In this document: positions 32,001 to 41,904 of the stretch, one piece after another
Layout of the letters: each line of letters starts with the position of its first letter
Numbering within the stretch: the first letter of the stretch is position 1
Origin: Bolinopsis microptera
Taxonomy: Eukaryota; Ctenophora; Tentaculata; Lobata; Bolinopsidae
Length of the DNA stretch: 64,000 bases
Reading direction: 5' to 3'
Assembly: GCF_026151205.1 (NCBI RefSeq)
Contig: NC_087075.1
Span: 13,839,628-13,903,627, forward strand
Notes under the pieces: model-generated
The model's input: the letters and a program-made list of their open reading frames with translations, nothing else
Told to the model about the DNA's origin: nothing
Databases searched by the model: none
Translations under genes and position numbers: made by a program

Positions 32001-33376
32001 TTTTCGACAAACTGACAGACATTAACGGTAGCTGCTTCTTCTAAGTGGTCTTCAAATGTATCATCAATCTCAATGTGAGGCAACATATCAATCATTATTA
32101 GCCCAGTAGAGGTGAAAGAAGTGGGAATGTCCTTCCCAAACATACTAACACGGTTGTTGACCATATCAATGACAGTCTCAGTATTCTGCATAGTCTCTTG
32201 ACTAATTAAAAGAGGTATATCATCATTTACCACATCACATTTTAGATCAAACAACTCACCATCAAGATTCATTGGCAGAAGAACCTGTTTTGTTGCTCTG
32301 ATAGGGTCACCATCACCAAACCTATACACAGACAAAGAAGGAGAGGTTTCGAGAACAACTTTGGACTTTTTCACAAAATCCTTCAACCATAATTCACCAC
32401 ACACTGTTTTGGTACAACCAGTATCCAAAATAGCATTACCAAATGATTCAGCAAGGTAAATAGCTTGGGGTGAGGAATACTCTTTGGTGAAATATTGAAG
32501 TTTCACCTTCTCTGTAACGTTCTCCAGATTAGGTTCACTTTCCAGCTCTCCTTGGACTGAGCGTGTAAAGAAGGATGGTGTACTTTTGCGTGGGCATTCT
32601 CGCACCAAATGATACTTTGAATCACATATCAAACACAACATTATGTTCCCATACTTGTCCTTTCGATTTATGTACTTGTTCTTGCCCTGATGTTGCTGCT
32701 GATTACCGTTCGGGTAATACTGTTGATTATTGTTTGAGCTGAATTTGTTCCCTGATCTGTAGTTTTGGTAGTTCTTTTGTCCTTGTCTGGCATAGAACGA
32801 CTCTTGTGTCTCCTGCTTAATTTTGATATCATTTGATCCACATGTGCTGGTTTTTCCACCCAAGATACGTTTGATGACAGACTGCATTGAGTCATATTTA
32901 ATATCAGTGCAAGCAGTCATGATCATTTTCTGTTCATCAGCACTCAGATCCATGGACCTCATCAATTTGAAAGCAAGCACATTATCAGGATAAGTAATGT
33001 CAATAGCTTTAGCTTGTTTCATAGCACGGTCAAAACGAATCATGAAGTCTGCGACTTCTTCATCTTGATTTCTTCTTATATCTTCAAAAATAACATACCT
33101 TTCATAGGCCATATCATTTTTGTCTTTCTCAAACACCTTGTCTAGATGTGTGATTAAAAGTTCCAAACCATTATCTTTGACCATATCTTCTAGAGACATT
33201 TCAATTGCAACAGTTTTGTAGTCTCCACCCAATACCCCAATAACCGTAGGAGCTTGTTTCTTCACCGCGACATCTGTCCCTAACTCCCAGATTTTTATCT
33301 CCTTTTTCCATGCTCCATAACCCTCACCAATCCTAGGAGGGCTTTGCTTTGACATTTTCACACTTCCTGCAACCAC
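29024..33376 (-). CDS. Ty1/copia gag-pol polyprotein
   Basis: One open frame. The listed 5' end begins at a GTG; the first ATG is at 33355 (MSKQSPP), giving about 1443 residues. Order: a gag region, then a CCHC zinc knuckle (CLICDSKYHLVREC, about residue 250), an aspartic protease with ILDTGCTKTV (about 316), and an integrase zinc-binding region HCQLGH...CEIC. The integrase core includes FSDNGGEF and NGIVERHN. The reverse transcriptase has ARLVARGF, DIKSAFLQGN and a VDDFMFAG active site. RNase H follows with FSDASH, AETYALLEA and YVDSQTL. Integrase before reverse transcriptase is the diagnostic copia order. No frameshift or stop is present, so the element may be active. It produces the capsid, maturation, reverse transcription and integration activities. 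Confidence 0.95.
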   Translation of the reverse strand: MVAGSVKMSKQSPPRIGEGYGAWKKEIKIWELGTDVAVKKQAPTVIGVLGGDYKTVAIEMSLEDMVKDNGLELLITHLDKVFEKDKNDMAYERYVIFEDIRRNQDEEVADFMIRFDRAMKQAKAIDITYPDNVLAFKLMRSMDLSADEQKMIMTACTDIKYDSMQSVIKRILGGKTSTCGSNDIKIKQETQESFYARQGQKNYQNYRSGNKFSSNNNQQYYPNGNQQQHQGKNKYINRKDKYGNIMLCLICDSKYHLVRECPRKSTPSFFTRSVQGELESEPNLENVTEKVKLQYFTKEYSSPQAIYLAESFGNAILDTGCTKTVCGELWLKDFVKKSKVVLETSPSLSVYRFGDGDPIRATKQVLLPMNLDGELFDLKCDVVNDDIPLLISQETMQNTETVIDMVNNRVSMFGKDIPTSFTSTGLIMIDMLPHIEIDDTFEDHLEEAATVNVCQFVEKKLDKASVKKLHCQLGHGSYDKLRRLLSDAGLGDVDLFRVLQEVIETCEICQVYKKAPAKPCTSFPRARGINESVAIDLHKLDNNLYYLHIIDEFSRFSQAGIVRSKKTSEIIDVLSQKWISVSGCPSLIFSDNGGEFCSKEFEDWTQNFNIEHKTSAAYSPFSNGIVERHNAVISLMMLKLAEEFPNTNVDTILSWACSAKNSLSTVAGFSPNQLMFGTQTYLPNVLNSSPPALENETSSKVVASHINAMNASRRMFLSCESSNRIMKALKKPLRTYTTPITFGSKVYYKAVGSDKWKGPATVIGQDSTVVFLRQGSFVTRVHQSRISLVKDQVPYESKSDSTNGPIQDVESIKEASVLRIPGLDCSSDDVPVQEVEVEPSTNPVAEVNYPAEIEAESPPSLPEIAELDNNTVSTKQDQRIDKPTAIKRGSTIIFVDDGTQYEAVVLSRGGRANGKHKNWYNVHVKETDEVISIDVSTIDDFTVLNKDEGDDFDFDPIEDVYAVQLDDYATEKQLELSSWVTNKVYEEVQIEELDARKIITSTWVCKQNGDTKKARLVARGFLEDTSSILSDSPTCCKESLRLLLAIIAGKNWIVQALDIKSAFLQGNDMMRPVYMKPPKEAKVASEVIWKLKKCVYGLVDASLKWYQRVADCLIDLDGVKSKDPAVFYWRKDGDLEGVLALHVDDFMFAGSAKFLEEVMTKVKSEFLIKIEEKSAFTYLGLEIRQKADYIEMDQKKYIEKLCPIDIPGGALKTRDLSSDEKNTLKSKLGQILWVSNHSRPDVSFQVCVTSTGIKDATVKDFHDCNQVIERLKRKHVCIKHHSLGNLKNLKFILFSDASHKNLYNGASQGGYVVFIKSDDSQFATPLIWCSKKLKRIVRSTLFAETYALLEAIDSCIFLRRMTSQLLNIEDIKIECYVDSQTLCDSIVSNKLNEDKRLRHEIECLKETVKLDNIDVHWISNKLQVANVFTKAGAPTNLILEVLDTGVLRFR
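33361..33375 (-). promoter_or_regulatory. candidate primer-binding site
   Basis: On the minus strand TGGTTGCAGGAAGTG starts one base after the 5' LTR. TGG matches the CCA end of a tRNA, as expected; the primer tRNA was not identified. Confidence 0.6.
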
Positions 33377-33526
33377 TGTTAACCTTGTGTGTTGGTACCA
33401 GTAACTACACCGTTGTTATATGAAAGGTAGTAATGAATCGTATCAAGTCATACAGTATCAAGTCATACGCTTATATACAGCAAAGCCCTGGGAAATACAT
33501 AGTTAATGATATAAAGCAACTTAACA
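33377..33526 (-). repeat. copia 5' LTR (150 bp)
   Basis: Identical by eye to 28022-28171. It is very short for a copia LTR. It contains TATATAC and a duplicated ATCAAGTCATAC word. Promoter function is inferred from position. Confidence 0.93.
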
Positions 33527-33701
33527 ATGTCCGCCTATGTCCTTCTATGTCCGCCTATGTCCTTCTATGTCCGCCTATGTCCTTCTATGTCCGTCTATGT
33601 CCGCCTATGTCCGCCTATGTCCGCCTATGTCCTGTCCTTTTTGGATTCTATGAGACAAGCGGACATAGACGGACGTGACACCCCCCCCCCCCCCCCCCCC
33701 C
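33527..33701. repeat. second copy of the composite element's right end
   Basis: Ten-base TGTCCGCCTA/TGTCCTTCTA units, then TCCTGTCCTTTTTGGATTCT, GGACATAGACGGACGTGACA and a C-run of 21, homologous to 27661-27806. Only the right end is present. Confidence 0.88.
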
Positions 33702-33915
33702 AATATAAGTAGACATCCGATAATAAACTTGTCACATCCAGTACAACCCAAGATGTCAGCCGACGGGACTCACAAAAATAAAGAAAGCTAGCATGTTCAT
33801 TGTTCATAGTTTTTCTAACGAGCATACTTAGGCTGTACGGAAATAGCTTTAATTCTGCTTTAATTTCATACAGAGAAACACTACAAGCGCACTCCACTAG
33901 TGACCAACAAGTGAC
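33702..33915. repeat. flanking segment X, right copy
   Basis: The 214-bp duplicate of 27807-28020, here continuing through GTGACATACCG without the copia insertion. It therefore looks like the empty target of the same insertion. Confidence 0.9.
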
Positions 33916-34990
33916 ATACCGTTGCGTCTTGGTGCCCCCCCCCCCCCCCCTTTGTTACAACACTGTGGTCAACCATGCTGGTCTATTTTAAGAGATGATA
34001 GTGATGACAACATCAATGATGTGAAACAAGAAATTAAATTTAAGCACATTTTACAGAATCAACAAACTTATAACAATGTAGATATAATGCTCATTTGGTG
34101 TATGACCTTCTGTCCTTGACTGCTAATTGGGTTGTAAACGGACAGTCAACTAACAGGGAAAGGAATGTGCATGCCTGAAAACTTTTGTATCATTGCCTTC
34201 CGCACTCTAGTACAAATTGCCATTGGTGAACTATCATAAAGATGATTATTGTAGTGCTCTCCATGCCCATCTCCTTGTGACATTACATCCCCTTCAGCCT
34301 CTACTACCCACTCTACTGCCTCATCTTCTGGACATCATTATCTTTAGTTCAGTTAAAAATTCTCAACACTCACCTCCAAGTCGAGTACTCTCGACGCACT
34401 TGGCCCATATGCCTTGCAAACTTACAGCAGTTCCTAATACTCACCAAAGAAATAGGAAAGACAAAATTTGTATTTACCACAAAACAATCAATACATAATG
34501 TTATATTCATAAATTAATTCGCGCACACAGCCACACATTGTTGAGAAATCCTTAGGTGCGGCTGTAAGCGCCGCGCACAGGATAAATTCAATTGTTAACT
34601 TACAATTTCATGTCACATTTAAAGATGGTACCTTTCTAGTCAATTGTAGGAGAAGAAAAAGCTTAACAACAATTTAGGTGGCTTGTTTCGATTTCACTAG
34701 GTCCTAGTATTTATCTTTATTGTTTTCAAGTTTTAAGAGAACTCTCCTTAAATTATTTTAATACAGTCACTCAGATAAGTTTTATACCAGGACACTTCAA
34801 CAAAGACACACATTCTGCCCACAAGAAGGGGCCATAATTGTTTCAATTATTTAACTGTACAGAATTGTTATTATCATAACAACTCAATAGTCCAAGTCAC
34901 CATACCTGTTGTACATTTTTGAATAAGGGAATAACTTGTAAGTATTAAAAATTGTTGCTTTAATTGATTTAAATAGAAACTTTTTGTTTT
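33916..34990. other. AT-rich spacer
   Basis: A C-run at about 33936-33951 is followed by unique AT-rich DNA. No coding features are supported. Confidence 0.45.
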
Positions 34991-35353
34991 CCCAGAAACC
35001 CTGACCGGATGGGGCTTAGCTTTGAAAGTAAAAGAATTGGAGACTTTCGGTTTTTAGTAACATGTTCCTCTTTTAAAAGTAACGTTACCTCCCAAGGAGG
35101 AAAATTCAAGACAACGTAATTGTTGAGTTATCTCAAAATCTCCAGAAAAGTCTCATTTCGGGCCGATCAAAAGTTTGCAACTTTAACTTTGCGGATTCCT
35201 GTACTCTGGTTGGCTGAATTGTGTCACGTGGTAGCTGCTTGAACATTGGAATGCGCCACACGTGCAAATCATGCTTGTTGTCGAGCGAGGTCGAGCCGTC
35301 TGTTTAAATTAAACCAACTCTAGTACCACCACCAGCCGGTAACTTTTCCTGGG
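34991..35353. repeat. dispersed duplicate, copy A
   Basis: 34991-35305 matches 35697-36111, and 35306-35353 matches 36485-36533. Copy A lacks the roughly 370 bp found between those two parts in copy B, and also lacks a 90-bp insertion. Shared landmarks are CCCAGAAACCCTGACCGGAT and CCAACTCTAGTACCACCACC. Confidence 0.88.
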
Positions 35354-35696
35354 TACGAAGTAACCAATTAGGGCTACTAAATGCCGAACACAAGGATATT
35401 TCGTATTCGGATCATATGCCTGCAGGCTGTCTGTCGCAAGACCATTGTCGCTCTTAACTGAGCGATAAATGACATTAAGTGAGACCGTGAGTACCACTTC
35501 TTGCCAAATTTGCTTTTGAATTACGGCCCAATCATGAAGTAAAACAGTACAAGTTGTGTTTAAACGGCAAAATACAGCGAATTCTAGCCCTTGAAAGTTG
35601 TACTTGTAGGTTTGGAAGATCAATACAGCTGCTTAAATTCTTAAAAGTCTTAAGTTAGAACGGCCAAAACACCCTACTCGGCGTCAGTCAGCTGCA

Positions 35697-36533
35697 CCCA
35701 GAAACCCTGACCGGATGGGGCTTAACTTTGAAAGTAAAAGAGTTGGAGACTTCCGGTTTTTTGTAACATGTTCCTCTTTTAAAAGTAACGTTACCTCCCC
35801 AGGAGGAAAATTCAAGACAACGTAATTGTTGAGTTATTAACGGGTGATACTCGTAAAATATTTGTTCCATATATTGTGATCGACGAGTTCAACTCGGCGC
35901 GCGTTCTGGTAGGTTGTAAACCTACAATTGAGTTATCTCAAAATCTCCAGAAAAGTCTCATTTCGGGCCGATCAAAAGTTTGCAACTTTAACTTTGCGGT
36001 ATCCTGTACTCTGGTTGGCTGAATTGTGTCATTGGTAGCTTTTTGAACATTGGAATGCGCCACGCGTGCAAATCATGCTTGTTGTCGCGCGCGAGGTCGA
36101 GCCGTCTGTTTGTTTCGGCGACTGAATCGTTGATGGGCCGGCAAATATTTGTTGTCGAGTAGTGTTGAATACTCATATTAACATGATTAGTGATTTAATT
36201 TAGGAATTGTATATAACTATCTTTGACCAAGTTTAATTGTTAATGAGAATGCACCCCAGCACTGGGCGCGCGCGGCGGCTTTGATGTTAGCGGCTACAAG
36301 CTTGAAGCTAGGCAGCTGCAGAAAAAACGCCGCGCGCGTTCACAGTTCAGCGTACAGCTTTTCGTTTTTGATTTTACAAATGACAAAGCAACTTTAATGA
36401 TTATTAATGGAATTATCGGATATTTATAATTCAATATGTATTGATTCTTCTGTGGAAAATAAAAATTGTAAATTGTATTTTACTTAAATTAAACCAACTC
36501 TAGTACCACCACCAGCCGGTAACTTTTCCTGGG
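35697..36533. repeat. dispersed duplicate, copy B
   Basis: The longer version of the repeat seen at 34991-35353. It contains a 90-bp insertion (35838-35927) with a 9-bp flanking duplication, and an interior (36112-36484) missing in copy A. Confidence 0.88.
35838..35927. mobile_element. 90-bp insertion with 9-bp target duplication
   Basis: Compared with copy A, copy B has 90 extra bases bounded by TTGAGTTAT (35829-35837 and 35928-35936). The insert contains GTTCAACTCGGCGCGCGTTC and a GGTTGTAAACC palindrome, both repeated near 36730 and 37010. Nine-base duplications are typical of Mutator-type elements; no clear terminal inverted repeat is visible. Confidence 0.6.
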
Positions 36534-36748
36534 TTCTTGAAAAATAAATTGTTGTTTTCTTGACTGTAAAAACTTGGAGGACTTCGCCGCTTCGACGCGC
36601 CGCGCAAACTAGCATTCTTGCTTCACAATGCGCGTGATGAAAGTAATTATCTCAATCCGTCGACGATCGTTGCTTTGCTTCGCAAAGCAACGATCTCGAC
36701 GGATTGACATCGTCAATCAAGTAAAAACGAGTCCAACTCGGCGCGCGT
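36534..36748. repeat. duplicated GC-rich patches
   Basis: CTTGGAGGACTTCGCCGCTT (36573) recurs at 37329. A GATCGTTGCTTTGCTTCGCA hairpin (36664-36695) recurs in variant form at 37381. ATTGACATCGTCAATCAA is another short palindrome shared by both places. Confidence 0.7.
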
Positions 36749-36752
36749 CCTG

Positions 36753-37001
36753 CACAGGGGGAGCTAAAACCAGGTTTTCGATCAAACGCTGCCATGTGTA
36801 GTCAAACGTTGCCTAAAGTTGCTCTCGTCCAATGAAATCGCTGCATTATGTAAGCCAAGCTCCGCATATGAATATATGTAATTCAATTATGCATACTGAC
36901 TTGCAAAATGCAGCGATTTCATTGGACGAGAGCAACTGTTGGCGACGTTTGACTACAAATGGCAGCATTTGATCGAAAACCTGGTTTCAGCCCCCCCTGT
37001 G
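36753..37001. mobile_element. 249-bp long-hairpin MITE with CCTG target duplication
   Basis: Arms of about 100 bp are inverted copies: CACAGGGGGAGCTAAAACCA, then TCGATCAAACGCTGCC and TTGCTCTCGTCCAATGAAAT on the left, mirrored on the right. The element is flanked by CCTG (36749-36752 and 37002-37005). The related sequence at 35901-35917 reads GCGCGTTCTGGTAGG without the element, acting as an empty-site relative. Non-autonomous. Confidence 0.82.
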
Positions 37002-37144
37002 CCTGGTAGTATAGGTTATAAACCTACAACAGTATATAGTATAGTAGTAGTAGCGCAACTCGCCGATCTAGCAGAAGCATAATTGAGTGCGCGGCGCGGC
37101 CCAGTAACGCATCGCGCTACAACGTTGATATGCGTGTGACCACG

Positions 37145-37240
37145 TCACGATGCTTACTTGGGGATCCCAGGCTATTATGTTTATAAACAGATAGAGATTC
37201 GGCGGAATGACAGGCTGATCGCCGCCCAGTAACACGATGC
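37145..37240 (-). repeat. short TTACTGGG-family repeat
   Basis: About 90 bp containing GGCGGAATGACAGGCTGA and CCCAGGCTATTATG. It matches, inverted, the copies at 43747-43821 and 45604-45697. Tips TTACTGGG/CCCAGGTAA are loosely inverted, suggesting a tiny MITE. Confidence 0.6.
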
Positions 37241-38280
37241 CATGCATGATGAATATTTAGGCGCAGGTTATAATGCAATGTTATATATATATATCCGCCA
37301 AACGCGAAAGCAAACTTCCCAAATTGCGCTTGGAGGACTTCGCCGCTTCGACGCGCCGCGCAAATTAGCATTCTTGTTTCAATCGTTGCTCTGCTTCGCA
37401 AAGCAACGATTTTGATGGGTTGACACCGTCAATCAAAAATTGCACGCATTGATGTAACTTCTTTAAAACTTCATGATCATGCATGAACCACAGTGGCTGC
37501 GCTGCAACTAGCGCACAAATTTGGCGCCCCGCCGTCAGTCGAACTAAGTAGACCTTACGTCGATTTATCGTTAACAACGCATGATTTTGCCATTTGCACA
37601 AATATTGTAAAAATGCGCGGTCGAGCCGCGCACAGTCAACACAATTTTTGATGAAACAGCTACAAGCTAGAGCCAATATACTCTGCAAGCTTTTCAGTCA
37701 GCCTCTTCCACATACCAGGCAGCATTAATTTGCATTACCTCTTTCACAAGTACTCCACTCAAAAATTAGATTTCTAGAGCTCAATCTAGGATCATTTCTT
37801 TGTGCACTGTTTCAAAACGCGATCGTACGCTACCTTTTGTTCGCAGTTTTTTACCTTCTGTTCACAGCTTTTTTAAAAATTTGTTATTCATTGTGTATTG
37901 GCATATTTGTTATATGCTTTTTATTGTTCATGAAGTTGATGACATGAGCATATTATTGTCATGTTTTGTTGATCGTGCAAATTTTAAATTGCTTTATTAT
38001 ACTATACTTCTCCGGTTTTAGAAAATGGATTCTGTGAATTCTAATAAAGATACACGCCCTCATATTGAGCTAAATACTCTTTTCGAGACAGGAGCATGAT
38101 TAACCAATGGATCGTTTGTGAGTAAAAATGTTCAAGTTTCTATTAAGAATGCTTTTGTTTAGATAAATTCATCGTTCAAAATATTATGGCTCAACGTTAT
38201 TAGTATTACCGTACACGTATCTATTTTACAGTTACTCTATTTTAGGATATGACCCGATATTTTATATTACTGTATCTATT
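37241..38280. other. no gene recognised
   Basis: Mixed repeat-derived DNA at 37320-37440, then AT-rich unique sequence. Short frames are not supported. Confidence 0.4.
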
Positions 38281-38285
38281 TTACA

Positions 38286-38515
38286 GGACATTTCTACCGT
38301 CAGTACCAATCTGCTCAGCAACTCCTTTTCTAACAACCATCATATGGCCATCGGTATATAGGACGACCTCATAAGACCTTTCCGGACATCCTACAAGATC
38401 AGAAGATACTGGATTGCAATCTGATAAGGTTCGTTGGCTCATGAGTGATAGAGATAAATGGAGAGAAGCGCTGTCACGAAACTGGAAACTCGTTCCAGAC
38501 TTCATCGACCTAGGC
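38286..38515 (+). pseudogene. LINE ORF2 C-terminal tail fragment
   Basis: One frame reads YGHRYIGRPHKTFPDILQ. After a shift at about 38398, the next reads EDTGLQSDKVRWLMSDRDKW. The pattern GRPxKTF..D.L..DTGL...LM.DR..WR is the familiar C-terminal tail of many non-LTR retrotransposon polyproteins. Both flanks lack coding sequence, so it is an isolated remnant. Confidence 0.5.
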
Positions 38516-40190
38516 AGGTAGGCATTTTACAATTATTTCAGAATAATATGACCTGACATGTTAATTATTACCGTATCTGTTTTACAATTACTTCAAGATA
38601 TGAATCAGTGTTCAAAAATGCGTCAATTCAAGTTGGTCTAGTTCGATCGGCCCTTCTAGAACTATATCCGTGTTTCCTAAAAAAGGTTCATCATTTTTTC
38701 CAGTTGTTTCTTGCACCCTCTAGATCTCCTCCCATATTTGGGCCATTCGTATCGGCCAATTGAGCAGAAATTCAGGAAGCTTGGTTTCAGATATTTTTGT
38801 GATATCAGACATGTGTAATTGTACGCTCCTGTCACCAGTGTACACATCATTTTAGACTACTAGTTCATCTTCCTATGTGGTTATTGGCCTTTTGTTATTA
38901 ACCTCATTACACACGGTTAGCAAGCTGTTTCCACCTCACTTTCCTTAATTAGGCTTCTTTGTCACCCCTTTTGTTTACTCTACAGACTGACAGGCTTAGT
39001 TATACTCCATTAATTGGATGATGTTAGTTTAAGACCGGCATATGTGTCACGTGAATATATTTAGAGGCAATCAGGGAGACTGTCGGGACTCTTTCTCTGT
39101 ATTACTCTTGATAAAACGTATTACTCTCGTAAAACGGTGAATTCAACGGTAAATGTACTTAAACGCACTTTTAACCTTAGTTGTAGTGAACGCTGAACTT
39201 AGTCGTACTGAACGTACGTTCCAATCATTTTGTAGTGAACGTTTGTGAACGTTAGTATACGTTAGTCAATATTTTGATAATTTTCCGATAGTTTTTAACT
39301 TAAGATGGATACAATGAGATAAAACCATGTTGTTGGAATTAGACAGTAAATAAACAATGACCAAACTGACCAACTATGGTTACCACAGCAAATATACTGT
39401 TCTCGTATCTTGCGGTCGATTTAACGGTCTGTTCATGGTACTTCCCAAAAGATTTGGGGTATGATTACCCTGAAGGCTGAAACTTAAGAAGTCAAAGGTA
39501 AAATTGTTAAACTTAAAGTTGCTCAAGGATACGTTTCTTTCTCTGGAATTTGATCTTCCACAAAACTTCATTAGGGATCGATGTGTAAAATGTACATCGT
39601 TCTTATATATACGATATTATAGTATAACAACCATTTAGCTCAAGATCAAACAACATTTGTATTTGTAACATACCTCAAGGCCCTGAAGGCCTGGCAATGG
39701 AAACGCTAGTACTTTGCCGGATAATTGGGCTATGTCCTGCATTTTAATTTCATAATAGCAATTAACTTTCCTTATGTTCCGAACGTTAAAATTTTTTAGC
39801 GAACGCGTTCACAAACTATTTTTAGTGAACGTTCCGTACGTTAGATAGCTGAGCGTGGTGATTAAATCACTCTACACTTGAATTTTGACATTCTTCTAAA
39901 AGACCTCCCGAAAATTCATGAATAACCTGATTTTAAGGTTCTTTGATCTAACACTGCCGGCGTCTCTTCCGAGGTTGTCTAATCTATTTATCAATTTAGC
40001 TCGAGAGCTTTAAACAAACATTGCACGTGCCTCGGCTGCCCCGATGGAGTAAAACATTTAGCTAGAGCCATGATCATTAGTGGCAGTGGCTATCCCTGCT
40101 GCATATAATGCAGTACGTGTACTAATAGCAGCAGATATGAAATAACAACAAGATTGCTTACTGATTCGCTTGCAAGAAATTCCTGAGCTG
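38516..40190. other. AT-rich spacer with dispersed short repeats
   Basis: GTAGTGAACGTTTGTGAACG (39231) and TTTAGTGAACGTTCCGTACG (39820) are related words in partly inverted context, suggesting an unresolved element at about 39100-39850. A TGATTAAATCACTCTACAC terminus lies at 39858. No gene. Confidence 0.4.
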
Positions 40191-40194
40191 AATA

Positions 40195-40263
40195 GGGCCG
40201 GTAGCTCAATTAAAGCACTAGGCATGTAACCCGGAGGTTGGCGGTTCATACCCGCCCCGGCAT
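40195..40263 (+). tRNA. tRNA-like sequence, Thr(TGT)-like, probably pseudo or SINE head
   Basis: Folds as a cloverleaf: acceptor GGGCCGG/CCGGCAT (five pairs plus G-T), D arm GCTC/AAGC with one mismatch, and anticodon stem CTAGG/CCCGG with loop CATGTAA (anticodon TGT). The T stem GGCGG/CCGCC is perfect with loop TTCATAC. Box A is TAGCTCAATTAAAG and box B is GGTTCATACCC. The D-arm and anticodon-stem mismatches argue against a working tRNA. Confidence 0.5.
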
Positions 40264-40424
40264 TATGCCGTCCCATGATTTTCCGAATTGCTTACCAGTG
40301 GTAGTTTAACCCTGGAAATGAAGTTAAAGATTATAATTGTATTATTTTATAGGGACGTACTAAAGAGAAGAAATTAACGAGGTCAGCGATATGAAGAAGA
40401 CTGAAAGTAAAAATGTGCGACTGT

Positions 40425-40610
40425 GCGTACTAAATCACTCAACACTCAAATTTTAAGATTTTGAAAACTGTCTCGACCACTTGATATGACGTGGTAGCCT
40501 GTGAGCGTGTAGACCGCTCCTCTTTCATTTTTTTGAGTAGCCGATCCAAAACCAAAACCTGTGACCTGGGTTTACATGAGACGTGGGAGCCTGTGAGCGT
40601 GTTAGTTTCT
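40425..40610. repeat. dispersed GTGTAGACCGCTC repeat
   Basis: Begins with TACTAAATCACTCAACACTC and then carries CTCGACCACTTGATATGA and GTGTAGACCGCTCCTCTTT. Related copies lie at 41370-41440 and 41910-42200. Confidence 0.7.
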
Positions 40611-41369
40611 CAAAAATATGTCGGAGGAGGGGATAGAATATATGCAAAAAGATGTCCGAAATATAAGGTAAGCACTTTTATTAATAATAATATCACCGTT
40701 TTTCGTCGTTTATTGCAGAATAAATTTTAATAACGTACGTCTCTGCTATATTTATCCTTTTACGCTCCAGCATAATCCAGGAGATCTCTGAAGTCTCGTT
40801 TCTCTTTGTATTACGTAGATCAGAGATTATTACATAATTGATAAACAGTATAAATTACAGGAGTTCCCGGTCTTGGCTTGGAAACTACGTCAAAAATCTG
40901 GGCCAGACACTAGAAACATCGATTTTGCGTGGCGATCTGTTCCTAAATCACATTGTTGAAGGAATTCCTAGAGCAAGTACTAAGGAGGTAAACCGATTTC
41001 TTACAGACATAGAGTCTGTTGCAATATGCTGTACCTATTTAGAAATTCCACCCTAATTTTAAGACTCTTTGATCTATAGCTTCCAGCGTATTTATCGATT
41101 TAGTCCCACAGCACTAAACAAACATTGGAGATAGATGATACAATTTTGCGTTTGTAAATAGACATTTATTTTTATATACAAGTCAAAGATTACAATTGTA
41201 TTATTTTATAGGGACGATATAATAACGGCAAACGAAAAAAGATCAAGTCTCTATATCCAGCCGACATTATAAGTTCCTCGGAGTTAGGCGGGCTAAATTT
41301 CTTGAAAAAAGTCATTATAGGATTTACAGAAATCAGCGATGGAGAAGACTGAAAGTAAAGATGTACATT
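40611..41369. other. no gene recognised
   Basis: AT-rich DNA. AAAGATTATAATTGTATTAT at 40326 has a close counterpart at 41187, marking another duplicated patch. Frames in the interval are short and unsupported. Confidence 0.4.
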
Positions 41370-41489
41370 GTACGTGCTATGTCATTCAACACTCGAATTT
41401 TAACATTTTTAAAACTGTCTCGACCACTTGATATGATATTCTAAGAATCTGATATTTCATTGCATGCTTTAGTTAGGAGTCTTCTTTCT

Positions 41490-41543
41490 CGGAGTATGTA
41501 GCTGATATCTTAAAACATAGATATCAGCTACAGACTCCGAGAG
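41490..41543. other. near-perfect 23-bp-stem hairpin
   Basis: CTCGGAGTATGTAGCTGATA (41489 onward) pairs with TATCAGCTACAGACTCCGAG (to 41541) across an 8-base loop, with one mismatch or bulge. It could be a microRNA-like hairpin, a foldback remnant or a cruciform; nothing in the context decides. Confidence 0.6.
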
Positions 41544-41904
41544 TCTTGAAGCTCTGTTACCACCACCCCTGGTGCAATTCCGTCGGGTTAAAGACGGAGA
41601 GACAGGAACTCTCAGGGAAGGTCATGGCCTGCTACGTGCAACTCGTAGTCGTATGTAGTGTTCCTGGTAGGTGTTACTTATAAATCTGGTTAACGGGATC
41701 TTCAAACAGTTGATACACAGTTGTCTAGGTACTGTCATGTCTAAGCGGAAACTTGTCTCTGGCCCTCACCTATGGGTTTATATCTCAAACCACACAGTGT
41801 CCATGTCCTGCTCCTGAATATTTCCATATTTTTGAACTGCAGTCCATTAATATTGCTAAAAGTAAAAGTGATTTCAACTACTATACCTTTAAACCTGTAA
41901 CGTC

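Larger units (their letters stand above)
28022..33526 (-). mobile_element. complete Ty1/copia LTR retrotransposon
   Basis: A 5505-bp element with identical 150-bp LTRs, a primer-binding-like site, a single uninterrupted gag-pol frame, a purine tract before the 3' LTR, and a nested inverted-repeat element in the 3' non-coding part. Identical LTRs and an intact frame imply a recent insertion. No flanking target duplication is seen (TGACA on the left, ATGTC on the right). Confidence 0.93.

Noticed and set aside
37117-37688. Minus-strand frames of about 100 codons
   Set aside because: They cover dispersed repeat patches shared with 36573 and 45604 and have no protein features.
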